From positions 24,225-88,224 of the IMG/VR virus record IMGVR_UViG_3300021961_000050: 64,000 nucleotides of DNA. One strand, written 5' to 3'. The notes under the pieces were generated by a model, which worked only from the letters and a program-made list of their open reading frames with translations, searched no databases and was not told where the DNA came from. The position numbers were made by a program, and so were the translations under genes. This DNA is from a virus. Positions 45,210 to 53,092 of this stretch are shown piece after piece. Position 1 is the first letter of the stretch, and the number at the start of each line of letters is the position of its first letter.

Positions 45210-46535
45210 ATGTACGACATCTTTATAATGGACATGGGCGGACATGACGCTAATGTTATAGAACTACAGTCCAAATTTCCACATGCTAAAGTGGTTAGAT
45301 ACTATGATACTCATTTAACAACTATACGACGCTGTGTGGCACGGTCCAGAACTCCTTTTGTTTGGATTATATCAAGTTGTTGCGACTATTCAAAATTTGA
45401 TTTTGATTATAAGGCGTCACCCTGGGAAAGTTATCAGATACACTGCTGGTCCAGTGGAGACCAAAAATTTGGTGATACATTTTTGATCAACTGTTTTGAG
45501 TTTAACAAACAAAAAGATTCAATTGAATTACTAGAATGGTACAAGGATATTAATTGGCATGAAGATGGTGTACCTAGACTAGCATGGCCAAAAGTCATTT
45601 ATACATCAGACAATCAAACAGACATTATCAACGCAACCAAATTTGATTCCTTATACATACAATTTCTTAGAGATATAGACCAAACCACTAAATTTAATCC
45701 CTCTCTTTGGAATAAACGTGCTGTATACACCTTTAACAGAGCAAACAGTGTATCACTAGTACCACGCGATATTTCAGGCGAAATAGGCAGTCAAATCTAC
45801 GATTATCCTTATGTAATCAAGCAAAAAGACCAGTTTTTAGACGATAAAATGCTGGATATAGTCTACATCAGCAATGGTGAACCTGACGCAGAACGGTGGT
45901 ATAAACACCTCTGTGACTGCGTACAACGCCCTGTGTTGCGAGTTCAGAATGTCAACGGACGTAGACAAGCATATCAAGAAGCCGCACGTGTAAGCACCAC
46001 TGATTGGTTTTTTGCTGTGTTTGCTAAACTAGAAGTCCATGCAGAATTTGATTGGACCTGGCAACCAGATTATCTACAAGAACCTAAACATTACATATTT
46101 CATAGTCGTAATCCAGTTAACGGATTAGAATATGGTCACATGGGCATAATTGCTTATAATAAGAATTTAGTTTTAGATACCAATGACAGTGGTCTTGACT
46201 TTACTCTGAGTCGTTCTCATGCCGTGGTACCTGTATTAAGTGCTATTGCTCATTACAACACCACACCAGAACTAACTTGGCGTACTGCATTCCGTGAGTG
46301 TGTTAAACTAAAACATGACATTGATACTACAGGCAATATTGAAAGTGTGATTAGGTTAGACACCTGGAAAACAGAAACCTATCCAGATCAACCTAATGGG
46401 GATTGGTCAATTAAAGGTGCGTTGGATGCTGAGGAATACTACAAACAGGCCAACGGGGACTATGACAAATTAATGTTAACCTTTGAATGGGCGTGGCTAA
46501 AAGAGTACTATGCTATGAAAGGCTATACTGAATAA
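45210..46535 (+). CDS. Double GT-A-like domain protein, last gene of the island
   Basis: 441 residues. The C-terminal half (about 210-415) follows the protein at 31304 block by block: DIVYISNGEPDAERWYKHL, RQAYQEAARVSTTDWFFAVF, PVNGLEYGHMGIIAYNKNL, TPELTWRTAFRECVKLKHD. The N-terminal half (YDIFIMDMGGHDANVIELQ, IRRCVARSRTPFVWIISSCC, FGDTFLINCFEFNK) repeats the same outline, so the protein looks like an internal duplication. Neither half keeps the DGDN seen at 31304, which suggests loss of catalysis or metal-independent binding. ATG follows the previous stop; GGACAGGTGG is a good ribosome binding site. The end overlaps the opposing aminotransferase gene by 23 bases. Confidence 0.55.
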   Translation: MYDIFIMDMGGHDANVIELQSKFPHAKVVRYYDTHLTTIRRCVARSRTPFVWIISSCCDYSKFDFDYKASPWESYQIHCWSSGDQKFGDTFLINCFEFNKQKDSIELLEWYKDINWHEDGVPRLAWPKVIYTSDNQTDIINATKFDSLYIQFLRDIDQTTKFNPSLWNKRAVYTFNRANSVSLVPRDISGEIGSQIYDYPYVIKQKDQFLDDKMLDIVYISNGEPDAERWYKHLCDCVQRPVLRVQNVNGRRQAYQEAARVSTTDWFFAVFAKLEVHAEFDWTWQPDYLQEPKHYIFHSRNPVNGLEYGHMGIIAYNKNLVLDTNDSGLDFTLSRSHAVVPVLSAIAHYNTTPELTWRTAFRECVKLKHDIDTTGNIESVIRLDTWKTETYPDQPNGDWSIKGALDAEEYYKQANGDYDKLMLTFEWAWLKEYYAMKGYTE

Positions 46536-47643
46536 CACTAACAATTTCCTCAACTTCTTCATCTGTTAGTTCAGGATAAATTGGTAAACTCAAAGCGGTT
46601 TTACAAAACTCATCAGCACCCTCTAATATAAAATTCTTGTCTGCTAGAAGTTTACTCATAAAACTAACTCCTTCAGTTGCCAATGGTTGATGATAATGTA
46701 TCCTTGATTCAATTCCAACATTTTCTAATTCTTTAACAATCTGAGAACGATCATGATGATGAATTACATACTTACTCCAACTATGATCAACCAGTTCGTG
46801 TAATTCACTACCAGGAGTTACTACATAGTCTCTTAATTCGTTATTGTAATACTCTGCTATTTCTTTTCTTCTCTGTTGCCATTGGTCAAAATATTTTAAT
46901 TTAACTAACATCTGTCCACAGTCTACTTCGCTCATACGACTATTAGTTCCTGAATAAACAAAATTGTTATTTTTTCCATTGTTTCTAAAATCTTTAACTA
47001 GTTCTGCCCAATCCTGGTCGTCTGTTAATAACATACCACCACTGCCATAATTGTTTAAATTTTTTGTAGGATCAAAACTGAATATACTAATGTCGCCTAG
47101 ATTACCACTTGGTTGACCATTCCAACTACTACCAAAACTTTGTGCGGCGTCTTCAATGATATAATTACTTTTTTCTTTAAATAAAGTTCCAAACGATTTT
47201 ATCTGCTCATAGTTAGCACAATTACCAAAAAGATTTACATACATCAAAGCATCAATATCTTCAGTTGGTACTGAAATAGATTTAAGATCTATTATCCCAG
47301 TAACAGAATCTACATCACAAAAGATAGGTTCTAAATCAGATTCAATGACAGAATTTACAGTGGCAATATAACTCACAGCAGGAATTAGCACAGTCCTAAT
47401 ACGAGAATTGGTCATCTTTAAACATCTTAAAGCAAATATTAGAGCCTGTGTTCCACTGTTAACAGAAATAGCATGACGTCTATTAGTTCGCCTGGCCATT
47501 GTTAATTCAAATGTTTCTGTGTAATGACCGTCCAGCACTTGTCCGCTGACTAATATGTCATTGGTAACTTCAAGTATCTCTGCCTGTATACTCTTATACT
47601 GTCGATCAATTCCAAAGAACGGAATTTTGTAGGAACCACTCAT
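46513..47643 (-). CDS. DegT/DnrJ/EryC1 sugar aminotransferase
   Basis: 376 residues, full length for the family. HAISVNSGTQALIFAL (58-73) binds the cofactor phosphate, YIIEDAAQSFGSSW contains D165 that contacts the pyridine nitrogen, and FSFDPTKNLNNYGSGGML places the Schiff-base lysine at K194. These enzymes aminate keto sugars on nucleotide carriers, often giving 3- or 4-amino sugars. Its start overlaps the end of the epimerase gene by 38 bases, so the two are translated together; the pair could make a nucleotide-activated amino sugar for the glycosyltransferase-like proteins encoded convergently. No promoter is seen directly upstream; it would depend on the thyA promoter. Confidence 0.9.
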   Translation of the reverse strand: MSGSYKIPFFGIDRQYKSIQAEILEVTNDILVSGQVLDGHYTETFELTMARRTNRRHAISVNSGTQALIFALRCLKMTNSRIRTVLIPAVSYIATVNSVIESDLEPIFCDVDSVTGIIDLKSISVPTEDIDALMYVNLFGNCANYEQIKSFGTLFKEKSNYIIEDAAQSFGSSWNGQPSGNLGDISIFSFDPTKNLNNYGSGGMLLTDDQDWAELVKDFRNNGKNNNFVYSGTNSRMSEVDCGQMLVKLKYFDQWQQRRKEIAEYYNNELRDYVVTPGSELHELVDHSWSKYVIHHHDRSQIVKELENVGIESRIHYHQPLATEGVSFMSKLLADKNFILEGADEFCKTALSLPIYPELTDEEVEEIVSVIQYSLS

Positions 47644-48571
47644 GATATCTTTTAAAACCTTCTTCTATGTCAATAGTTGGATTGTATCCTAAATCTGATC
47701 TTGCACGATCAATGTTTAATCTTCCCCTACTAGGAAATGTTTGATCTCTATCTGTTAGTTTAACTGTGCCTTGTCCAACCAGGTCTACAATTAAATTAGC
47801 GGCCATTTCTAAATTATATTCTGTTGTATTACTTCTAGTGATGTTATAGCAGGTATTAGCACAGGACTTTATAGCCGCAAGTACAATGCCCTGGGCTGTA
47901 TCTTCTACGTGTGTAAAGTCTAATATTTCTTTTGGACCCTTTACCACAAGTTCTTTTCCTAATAATGCCTGTGTAAAAAATTTACTTACCACGCGATCGT
48001 TGACGTCCCATTCACCATAAACAGCACTAGGCCTAACAATGACGTGATCAAATCCAGCACGTTTAGAATAGTCAGCAACTAAATGTTCACCCATTAGTTT
48101 CATGATAGCATACTGTCCTGTAGGACGACACGTTTCTGTTTCATCTGTGTTACTGTCAAAATCTCCATAGACCATAGAGCTTGATACGTAGACAAACTTT
48201 TCAACATTATTACTGCGTGTGGCTTCTAATAGATTTACAAGACCATTGCACATAACATCACTGGCCACCAATGGCATTTGACTCACTACTTTTTGTCTTG
48301 GAAAACTGGCTAGGTGAATAACACAGTCTGGACGATAGTGATGAAATATGCGATCAATGTATCTTGATTCTCTGATGTCCATCACTGATGTTGTTGTGTG
48401 TTTGCCTAGTCTATGTTGTCTCTGTTTTATTAGATAGTCTAATTCTAATTTTGGAACAAAGCCATAGTCTGTTATTGAGTCAATGATTTTTACGTTGTGA
48501 CCTTGATAGTCAAGTAATCTTGCCACGTTATGACCAATGAATCCTAATCCACCTGTAACTAATATTTTCAT
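47606..48571 (-). CDS. NAD-dependent sugar epimerase/dehydratase
   Basis: 321 residues from the ATG at 48571, where MKILVTGGLGFIGHNVARLL gives the Rossmann GGxGxxG (7-13) right at the start. The catalytic YxxxK is Y154/K158 (TGQYAIMKLMGE) with SSS at 130-132 preceding. VMDIRESR and HLASFPRQK are further family marks. Members oxidise or epimerise nucleotide sugars; the closest look is GalE/RmlB-like. It overlaps the 90-residue gene upstream by four bases and the aminotransferase downstream by 38, forming one unit. Confidence 0.9.
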   Translation of the reverse strand: MKILVTGGLGFIGHNVARLLDYQGHNVKIIDSITDYGFVPKLELDYLIKQRQHRLGKHTTTSVMDIRESRYIDRIFHHYRPDCVIHLASFPRQKVVSQMPLVASDVMCNGLVNLLEATRSNNVEKFVYVSSSMVYGDFDSNTDETETCRPTGQYAIMKLMGEHLVADYSKRAGFDHVIVRPSAVYGEWDVNDRVVSKFFTQALLGKELVVKGPKEILDFTHVEDTAQGIVLAAIKSCANTCYNITRSNTTEYNLEMAANLIVDLVGQGTVKLTDRDQTFPSRGRLNIDRARSDLGYNPTIDIEEGFKRYHEWFLQNSVLWN

Positions 48572-48840
48572 ATTAAGTCTTCGTATCCCCATTTCAATTG
48601 ATAAAATGTATAGTCTCTGTCTTTCATGTTACCATAGACCTTAACATTATAAACTACAGCATGACCATTTTTATATCCAAGATCAAGTTCTGTAGTATAC
48701 CAAAGTTTCTCTTTATTAGTGTGTTTCTTTGCCCATTTGCCTGCTTCACTTTCTTCCCATTCTAATACTATACCACTAGCATAGACATCAGGATCACTGA
48801 CATCTCCTAGATATCCTTTGTATAATAATACTGATGTCAT
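48568..48840 (-). CDS. Small hypothetical protein after thyA
   Basis: 90 residues, overlapping thyA and the epimerase by four bases each. Contents: VLLYKGYLGDVSDPDVYASG, EWEESEAGKWAKKHTNKEKL and YTFYQLKWGYEDLI. No motif recognised; it is acidic and mixed in secondary structure. Coupling to thyA rather than its own signal decides expression. Confidence 0.6.
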   Translation of the reverse strand: MTSVLLYKGYLGDVSDPDVYASGIVLEWEESEAGKWAKKHTNKEKLWYTTELDLGYKNGHAVVYNVKVYGNMKDRDYTFYQLKWGYEDLI

Positions 48841-49715
48841 ACTGCCATGGGAGCCTTGATGCTAGGCATAGGATTATAGTTTTCTAAACGGAAATCATCC
48901 ATAGTAAACTTGGTAATGTCTGTTATATTAGGATTGATCCAAAGTGTCGGAGCAGGTAATGGTTCACGTTGGACTTGTTCTTTTACCTGCTCCATATGGT
49001 TCAAATATATGTGAGCGTCTCCTAGCACGTGAACTAGATCGCCTACCCCAAGCCCACACACTTGAGCAATCATGTGGGTGAATAAGGCATAGGATGATAT
49101 ATTAAAAGGCACGCCTAAAAACATATCACAGGATCGCTGATATATTTGACACGACAACTTACCATTGCTGGTCACGTAAAATTGAGCAAAACAGTGACAA
49201 GGCGGTAACGCCATCAGATCTAACTCGCCTGGATTCCATGCGGTAATTATATGACGACGGCCATATGGATCCTGTTTGATTCCCTCAATTAAATTTGATA
49301 ATTGGTCAACTTCTATAGGTTTACGTAGAGTAGGTGTTACCCATTCTGTTTTGGTAGTTTGCCACTTACGCCATTGTACACCATAGACACGGCCTAGGTC
49401 TCCTTGATATCTTGCTCTAGGTTTCCAATAGTCTGCTTCAGCATTAGCAGTCCATATGGTTGTTTTTTTGGGTGCTTCACTACCATGTAATATTTCACGA
49501 AGTCTATGCTCATCACTGGAACCTTCAATAAACCAAAGTAGTTCAGATAGGCAGGCTTTGAACGCTAGTCGTTTAGTAGTAACAGCAGGAAATCCTTTAG
49601 ATAAATCATAGCGTTGTTGCATACCAAAAACACCAATAGTACCAACACCGGTTCGATCTTCTCGTGTTTCTCCGTTTTCTAAAACGTATTTTAGAGCATC
49701 AATATATTGTTTCAT
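48837..49715 (-). CDS. thyA: Thymidylate synthase ThyA
   Basis: 292 residues. ThyA converts dUMP to dTMP with methylene-tetrahydrofolate. REDRTGVGTIGVFGMQQRYD near the N-terminus, LSELLWFIEGSSDEHRLREI, GRVYGVQWRKWQ, LPPCHCFAQFYV with the catalytic cysteine C173, QRSCDMFLGVPFNISSYAL and VHVLGDAHIYLNHM are all in place. It lies next to dihydrofolate reductase, which regenerates the folate product, as in many T4-like phages. A sigma70 promoter sits at the end of the upstream gene; only six bases separate its TATAAT from the ATG, so this message may be leaderless. Confidence 0.97.
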   Translation of the reverse strand: MKQYIDALKYVLENGETREDRTGVGTIGVFGMQQRYDLSKGFPAVTTKRLAFKACLSELLWFIEGSSDEHRLREILHGSEAPKKTTIWTANAEADYWKPRARYQGDLGRVYGVQWRKWQTTKTEWVTPTLRKPIEVDQLSNLIEGIKQDPYGRRHIITAWNPGELDLMALPPCHCFAQFYVTSNGKLSCQIYQRSCDMFLGVPFNISSYALFTHMIAQVCGLGVGDLVHVLGDAHIYLNHMEQVKEQVQREPLPAPTLWINPNITDITKFTMDDFRLENYNPMPSIKAPMAV

Positions 49716-49721
49716 AATTTA

Positions 49722-49750
49722 ATTATAGTTGAATAGGAAAACAAAGTCAA
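49722..49750 (-). promoter_or_regulatory. Sigma70 promoter of thyA
   Basis: On the minus strand TTGACT (49750-49745), 17 bases, TATAAT (49727-49722). The -35 box lies directly after the dihydrofolate reductase stop codon. The start site expected seven bases after the -10 box falls on the thyA ATG. Confidence 0.75.
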
Positions 49751-50242
49751 CTAGAAGAATTCACGTTTCCAAATTTCGTAGGTACATTCTGTACCAGGAC
49801 GTACTGATCGTATTCTAAAACAGTGTAACCAATTTTCTAAATTTATTCTAGTGTCAGCATACCAATCTCCCTTTATTCTGGTGAGATAGATTTTTTTAAT
49901 AATATCTTTACATGACTCAAATAGCTCTTTACCACCAATGATAAAGATTTCTTTCTCAGGAAATTGTTTTTCTAATTCAAGAATGTGACTAACAATATCA
50001 CCTTGTATTCTTCTAGCAGATAAAGGATCAAGTAGTGGCCTAGAAGTTGCTACTACATTTATTCTGTCTGATAATGGTTTGGGCATCATGGGATCATCCC
50101 ATGTTTTTCTGCCCATAACCACAATGTTCCCTTTGGTATGATTTTTAAACCAAAGTAGGTCTTCTTTATGTTTTGGCCATGGTAACGTTCCTTTATTACC
50201 AATGCCACCATACGGAGTACTTGCTAAGATTGCTGAAATCAT
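49751..50242 (-). CDS. folA: Dihydrofolate reductase
   Basis: 163 residues, normal length for bacterial/phage DHFR. ISAILASTPYGGIGNKGTLP (with the LPW that positions folate), KHKEDLLWFKNHTKGNIVVM, GRKTWDD and IFIIGGKELFESC (NADPH loop GG) are the family marks. The enzyme reduces dihydrofolate produced by ThyA. Its ATG overlaps the upstream 116-residue gene by four bases; the thyA promoter is placed directly after its stop. Confidence 0.95.
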   Translation of the reverse strand: MISAILASTPYGGIGNKGTLPWPKHKEDLLWFKNHTKGNIVVMGRKTWDDPMMPKPLSDRINVVATSRPLLDPLSARRIQGDIVSHILELEKQFPEKEIFIIGGKELFESCKDIIKKIYLTRIKGDWYADTRINLENWLHCFRIRSVRPGTECTYEIWKREFF

Positions 50243-50589
50243 ATATCTTTTAGCACCTTATCAGTTTCAGGCTGTACAGTTTTAACAACCTTTTCAATGT
50301 CAACAAAAAAATCAACATTTTTTATATAAGGATCTAAATCACTAAATTTGTTGTTTAGCATTTCTTCAATTTCAGAGTCTTGTTGTCCTTCGCCAAGTAA
50401 TTCTTTTACATTTACAGATACCACTGTGCCATCAATTAAATTGACCACTATTCTTTCTAAAATTGAAACAGGAACTTCTTTTTTATCAACACCATTGACA
50501 AGGTCTTGCCATCTTTTTTTAGAATTTATCTGTATTTTTGTACCTGAACTATTACGCCGCGGCTTTGGTTGTTTTGGATTTTCCGCCAT
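50239..50589 (-). CDS. Conserved phage protein of unknown function
   Basis: 116 residues. A basic polar N-terminus (PKQPKPRRNSSGTKIQINSK) is followed by RWQDLVNGVDKKEVPVSILE, VVNLIDGTVVSVNVKELLGE, and an acidic helical C-terminus with YIKNVDFFVDIEKVVKTV. Proteins of this shape are conserved in marine T4-like phages as far as I recall; no activity known to me. Overlaps the upstream gene by 38 bases and DHFR by four. AAAGG before the ATG fits a ribosome binding site. Confidence 0.6.
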   Translation of the reverse strand: MAENPKQPKPRRNSSGTKIQINSKKRWQDLVNGVDKKEVPVSILERIVVNLIDGTVVSVNVKELLGEGQQDSEIEEMLNNKFSDLDPYIKNVDFFVDIEKVVKTVQPETDKVLKDI

Positions 50590-51169
50590 TTTTAGCCTTT
50601 GGTGTTAGTGACAATGCCTCATCTCTTAATCTCTTTGCTTCTGCTAATAAAGAATTTGCATCAGCCTCCATTTTATCAGCTTGTTCTATACGTTGTTTTG
50701 CTAGATCTTCATCTGATAATGTACTAGTAGCAGTTGCACTAGTTTGAGGTTCACCAACATCGCGTCCGCCAGCCATACCAGCATTAGCATCCATTTCAGC
50801 TAGTCGCTTAACAGCGTCTTCGCCTTGCGCCATTTGAGATAGAATGTCATTTAATTCATCTAAACGGCAACTGCTAGTAGCATTCACTGTAACAATAACT
50901 TGTTTAGTAGGAACTTTTTTCATGTACCCACCTTTGTGTAATGCTGTTAAACAGTTTTGTCCATCTGACATAGTATGACGGAATAGTGCATCTGCAAGTT
51001 CAGAAGCATTTTGACCAACTTCACTTTCTAATACTGTCATAGTTTCATCATGCAATAATGATGGAATAGTTTCTGTATAAATTACCAATGCCATATGATC
51101 TTCATCAGGCACTGTTTTATAAATAATTGCAACCTTGCGATTATTGTGTCTACCTACATGTTTAATCAT
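50552..51169 (-). CDS. Conserved marine T4-like phage protein of unknown function
   Basis: 205 residues from the ATG at 51169; the longer frame start would lie inside the upstream gene, and MIKHVGRHNNRKVAIIY is the N-terminus I know from related phages. DEDHMALVIYTETIPSLLHD, ELADALFRHTMSDGQNCL, VPTKQVIVTVNATSSCRLDE and LNDILSQMAQGEDAVKRLAE form a regular alpha/beta core; the last 70 residues are a coiled-coil-like helix with an alanine/lysine-rich tail. Strongly conserved across marine T4-likes, so probably a core function in virion assembly or replication, not identified. The upstream gene ends one base before the ATG. Confidence 0.65.
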   Translation of the reverse strand: MIKHVGRHNNRKVAIIYKTVPDEDHMALVIYTETIPSLLHDETMTVLESEVGQNASELADALFRHTMSDGQNCLTALHKGGYMKKVPTKQVIVTVNATSSCRLDELNDILSQMAQGEDAVKRLAEMDANAGMAGGRDVGEPQTSATATSTLSDEDLAKQRIEQADKMEADANSLLAEAKRLRDEALSLTPKAKNGGKSKTTKAAA

Positions 51170-51170
51170 G

Positions 51171-51431
51171 TTATTTTTCCTCCGTAGCCTGTTCTGGCTG
51201 TTGAATAGCTCCAACACTTTGTAAGAAAGCTATAAGTTTGTTGTAAAGAGTTCCAACGTTTACCATTTCTTCAGGACGGTAAGCACCTCTTTGATTTGTG
51301 ACTTGAATAATCTGTGCTAGACCTATCAAGTCTTGAACACTTAACCCAGGTGTACCACCAGCTGGCTGTTCTGCTTGAACTGTTGGTTGAGCCACGGGCT
51401 GTTCTTGAACTTCTTTTGTTTTTTTAGCCAT
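51171..51431 (-). CDS. Small conserved phage protein
   Basis: 86 residues. Low-complexity Q/P/V/A-rich N-terminus (about 30 residues), then LSVQDLIGLAQIIQVTNQRG, PEEMVNVGTLYNKLIAFLQS and an acidic tail. A protein of the same layout occurs next to the 205-residue gene in related phages, so the pair probably works together. AAGGAGAATTT before the ATG is a strong ribosome binding site. The 72-base gap upstream (51432-51503) is AT-rich and contains GTTAAATA, a weak late-box look-alike, but nothing firm. Confidence 0.62.
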   Translation of the reverse strand: MAKKTKEVQEQPVAQPTVQAEQPAGGTPGLSVQDLIGLAQIIQVTNQRGAYRPEEMVNVGTLYNKLIAFLQSVGAIQQPEQATEEK

Positions 51432-51503
51432 ATAAAATTCTCCTTAGGGAACAATTTTATTTAACTATATTTTGTGGGGTGGAAAAATTTTCTTGGGTTT
51501 TAA

Positions 51504-51746
51504 TTATATAGAAGGAGCCATCAGACCAAAATAGGTTGATTCCTCAGGACGTTCAAAAGCAACAATAATTTTATCAAACTCTCCTTCTATATAAAATCGT
51601 CCTTCGAGATTTTCATAGATCCAATTGGACAGATCTCTCAATGTCGTTGGTGTTTGGTTTATAGTTAGTCGGGTAAAATGTGGCGGACAATGATGTAGTT
51701 GTCTAAGGTTATGGACATTAAGTGGATTAATCTTTTTGTTAAACAT
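51504..51746 (-). CDS. Small hypothetical protein overlapping the VWA gene
   Basis: 80 residues: NVHNLRQLHHCPPHFTRLTI, then TLRDLSNWIYENLEGRFYIE and IVAFERPEESTYFGLMAPS. Mixed alpha/beta; I do not recognise it. The ATG overlaps the stop of the VWA gene by eight bases, so translation is coupled. Small proteins in this position are found with the VWA/MoxR genes in related phages as far as I recall. Confidence 0.55.
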   Translation of the reverse strand: MFNKKINPLNVHNLRQLHHCPPHFTRLTINQTPTTLRDLSNWIYENLEGRFYIEGEFDKIIVAFERPEESTYFGLMAPSI

Positions 51747-53004
51747 TTTGTTTTTCTAAACTATAACGAGCAGTAACACCATACGGAGCAACAACATCGT
51801 TAGTTCCGTGGATTACAAACAGTGTATCACAATAGTTTTCGTCACCCCATCCGTCCCAAACATAACCATCAGTAAACATGATAAACAATTTTGGTTGAAT
51901 GTCATTTTCTTTCATAAATTCCCAATTACAGTTAAGTTCAGTACCGCCACCACCTTGAACTTGATAAGTGTCAATATCGTCAATATTGTCTGGAGTAAAA
52001 ATAATGTGACCGTAGACTTCTGTGTCAAATGACCAAACCTGTAGTTTAAAATCATCATATGATTGCATAATGCCTTTAATTTCACTAAGAATGTCGCGTA
52101 GCATATCATCACCCATTGACCCTGAAGCATCAATTGATACACAAACATCAATAGTTTCTGCTAGATCACTGCCAGGAAAAACAGCATCCATATGCCATGC
52201 ACGACGACTTGGACGCATCCAAGTAAAGTCACTTTTAACTTGGCTTTGAACCTGTTGTTGAATTAATTCTCTCCAATTAAGTTGCGGATTAGTTAACTGT
52301 TGAATTAATCGTTTAACTCCACTAGGTAAATTAGTTGCTCCTTGCGCCGCATTTAATACTGCTTCTTTTATTTCATTTCTAATTTCTTTTTTCTCTTCTT
52401 CTGAAAGTTTAGGACGTCCTGAACCTTTACCTTTTTCTTCTTTGCCATCTGCACCTTGATTTTCGTCTTCACTATCGTCGCCATTGAGATGTTCATCTAA
52501 GAGTTGTTTAACAAGATCATCAATATTAATTTTTTCTGCATTTTCATATAAATCATCATAGACCTGTTCAGCTGACCAACCACGATATTTTTCGTCATGT
52601 AAACCTATAGGAATAAATTCACCTATGCGTTGATCTATTAGGTCTTGATTAACACAATAGTCGTCTGCAATATTCCATAAGCGAGGATCACGGTCTCCAC
52701 GACGTCCCATATGATCATAGACACAGTGTAACACTTCATGACCTACAAGAAATTCAAGTTGTTTTTGTGGTAACGTTTTGATAAATTCAGAATTATAATA
52801 AAATTTACGTCCATCAGTTGCGGCAGTTGGGCACCAATCGTCAGCATTTATTAGTTGTAATCTGGTAGCAAGATTGCCAAAGAAAGGTGCTTTGATTAAC
52901 AAAGCCACTCTAGCAGTGATTAGTTTTTCACGACTTTCAGCATCAATGGTGGGATCTGTTTTTGTAACTACCTTAGATTTATCTGCTAGTGTTGTCTGAC
53001 TCAT
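51739..53004 (-). CDS. VWA domain metallopeptidase-like protein (MoxR partner)
   Basis: 421 residues. N-terminal half: zinc-protease-like FLVGHEVLHCVYDHMGRRGD (HEVLH at 89-93, H98) in the DUF2201 type of setting, then NIADDYCVNQDLI. A charged linker (about 175-205) precedes a helical segment and a C-terminal von Willebrand A domain with the MIDAS motif VSIDASGSMGDD (292-300) and later IMFTDGYVWDGWG. Such proteins work with MoxR AAA+ ATPases, possibly as a metal-dependent chaperone that remodels protein complexes; the MoxR gene lies at 54096-55193, separated by an opposite-strand radical SAM gene. A consensus promoter is 33 bases upstream, with GAAAGGGTAAG as ribosome binding site. Confidence 0.85.
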   Translation of the reverse strand: MSQTTLADKSKVVTKTDPTIDAESREKLITARVALLIKAPFFGNLATRLQLINADDWCPTAATDGRKFYYNSEFIKTLPQKQLEFLVGHEVLHCVYDHMGRRGDRDPRLWNIADDYCVNQDLIDQRIGEFIPIGLHDEKYRGWSAEQVYDDLYENAEKINIDDLVKQLLDEHLNGDDSEDENQGADGKEEKGKGSGRPKLSEEEKKEIRNEIKEAVLNAAQGATNLPSGVKRLIQQLTNPQLNWRELIQQQVQSQVKSDFTWMRPSRRAWHMDAVFPGSDLAETIDVCVSIDASGSMGDDMLRDILSEIKGIMQSYDDFKLQVWSFDTEVYGHIIFTPDNIDDIDTYQVQGGGGTELNCNWEFMKENDIQPKLFIMFTDGYVWDGWGDENYCDTLFVIHGTNDVVAPYGVTARYSLEKQNV

Positions 53005-53036
53005 CTTACCCTTTCATACTCTCTCATTTATAGTTT

Positions 53037-53065
53037 ATTATACAACCAAATTGGTTTTCTGTCAA
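53037..53065 (-). promoter_or_regulatory. Consensus sigma70 promoter of the VWA gene
   Basis: TTGACA (53065-53060), 17 bases, TATAAT (53042-53037) on the minus strand. It drives the VWA gene and the small conserved genes beyond. It lies back to back with the plus-strand late box at 53080. Confidence 0.85.
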
Positions 53066-53079
53066 CCATTAGTTTGACC

Positions 53080-53087
53080 TATAAATA
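53080..53087 (+). promoter_or_regulatory. Perfect T4-type late promoter
   Basis: TATAAATA, an exact match to the T4 late promoter, five bases before the ATG of the plus-strand radical SAM gene. With T4 spacing the start site coincides with that ATG. It is the only perfect late box I found on this strand between genes. Confidence 0.65.
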
Positions 53088-53092
53088 TTGAT

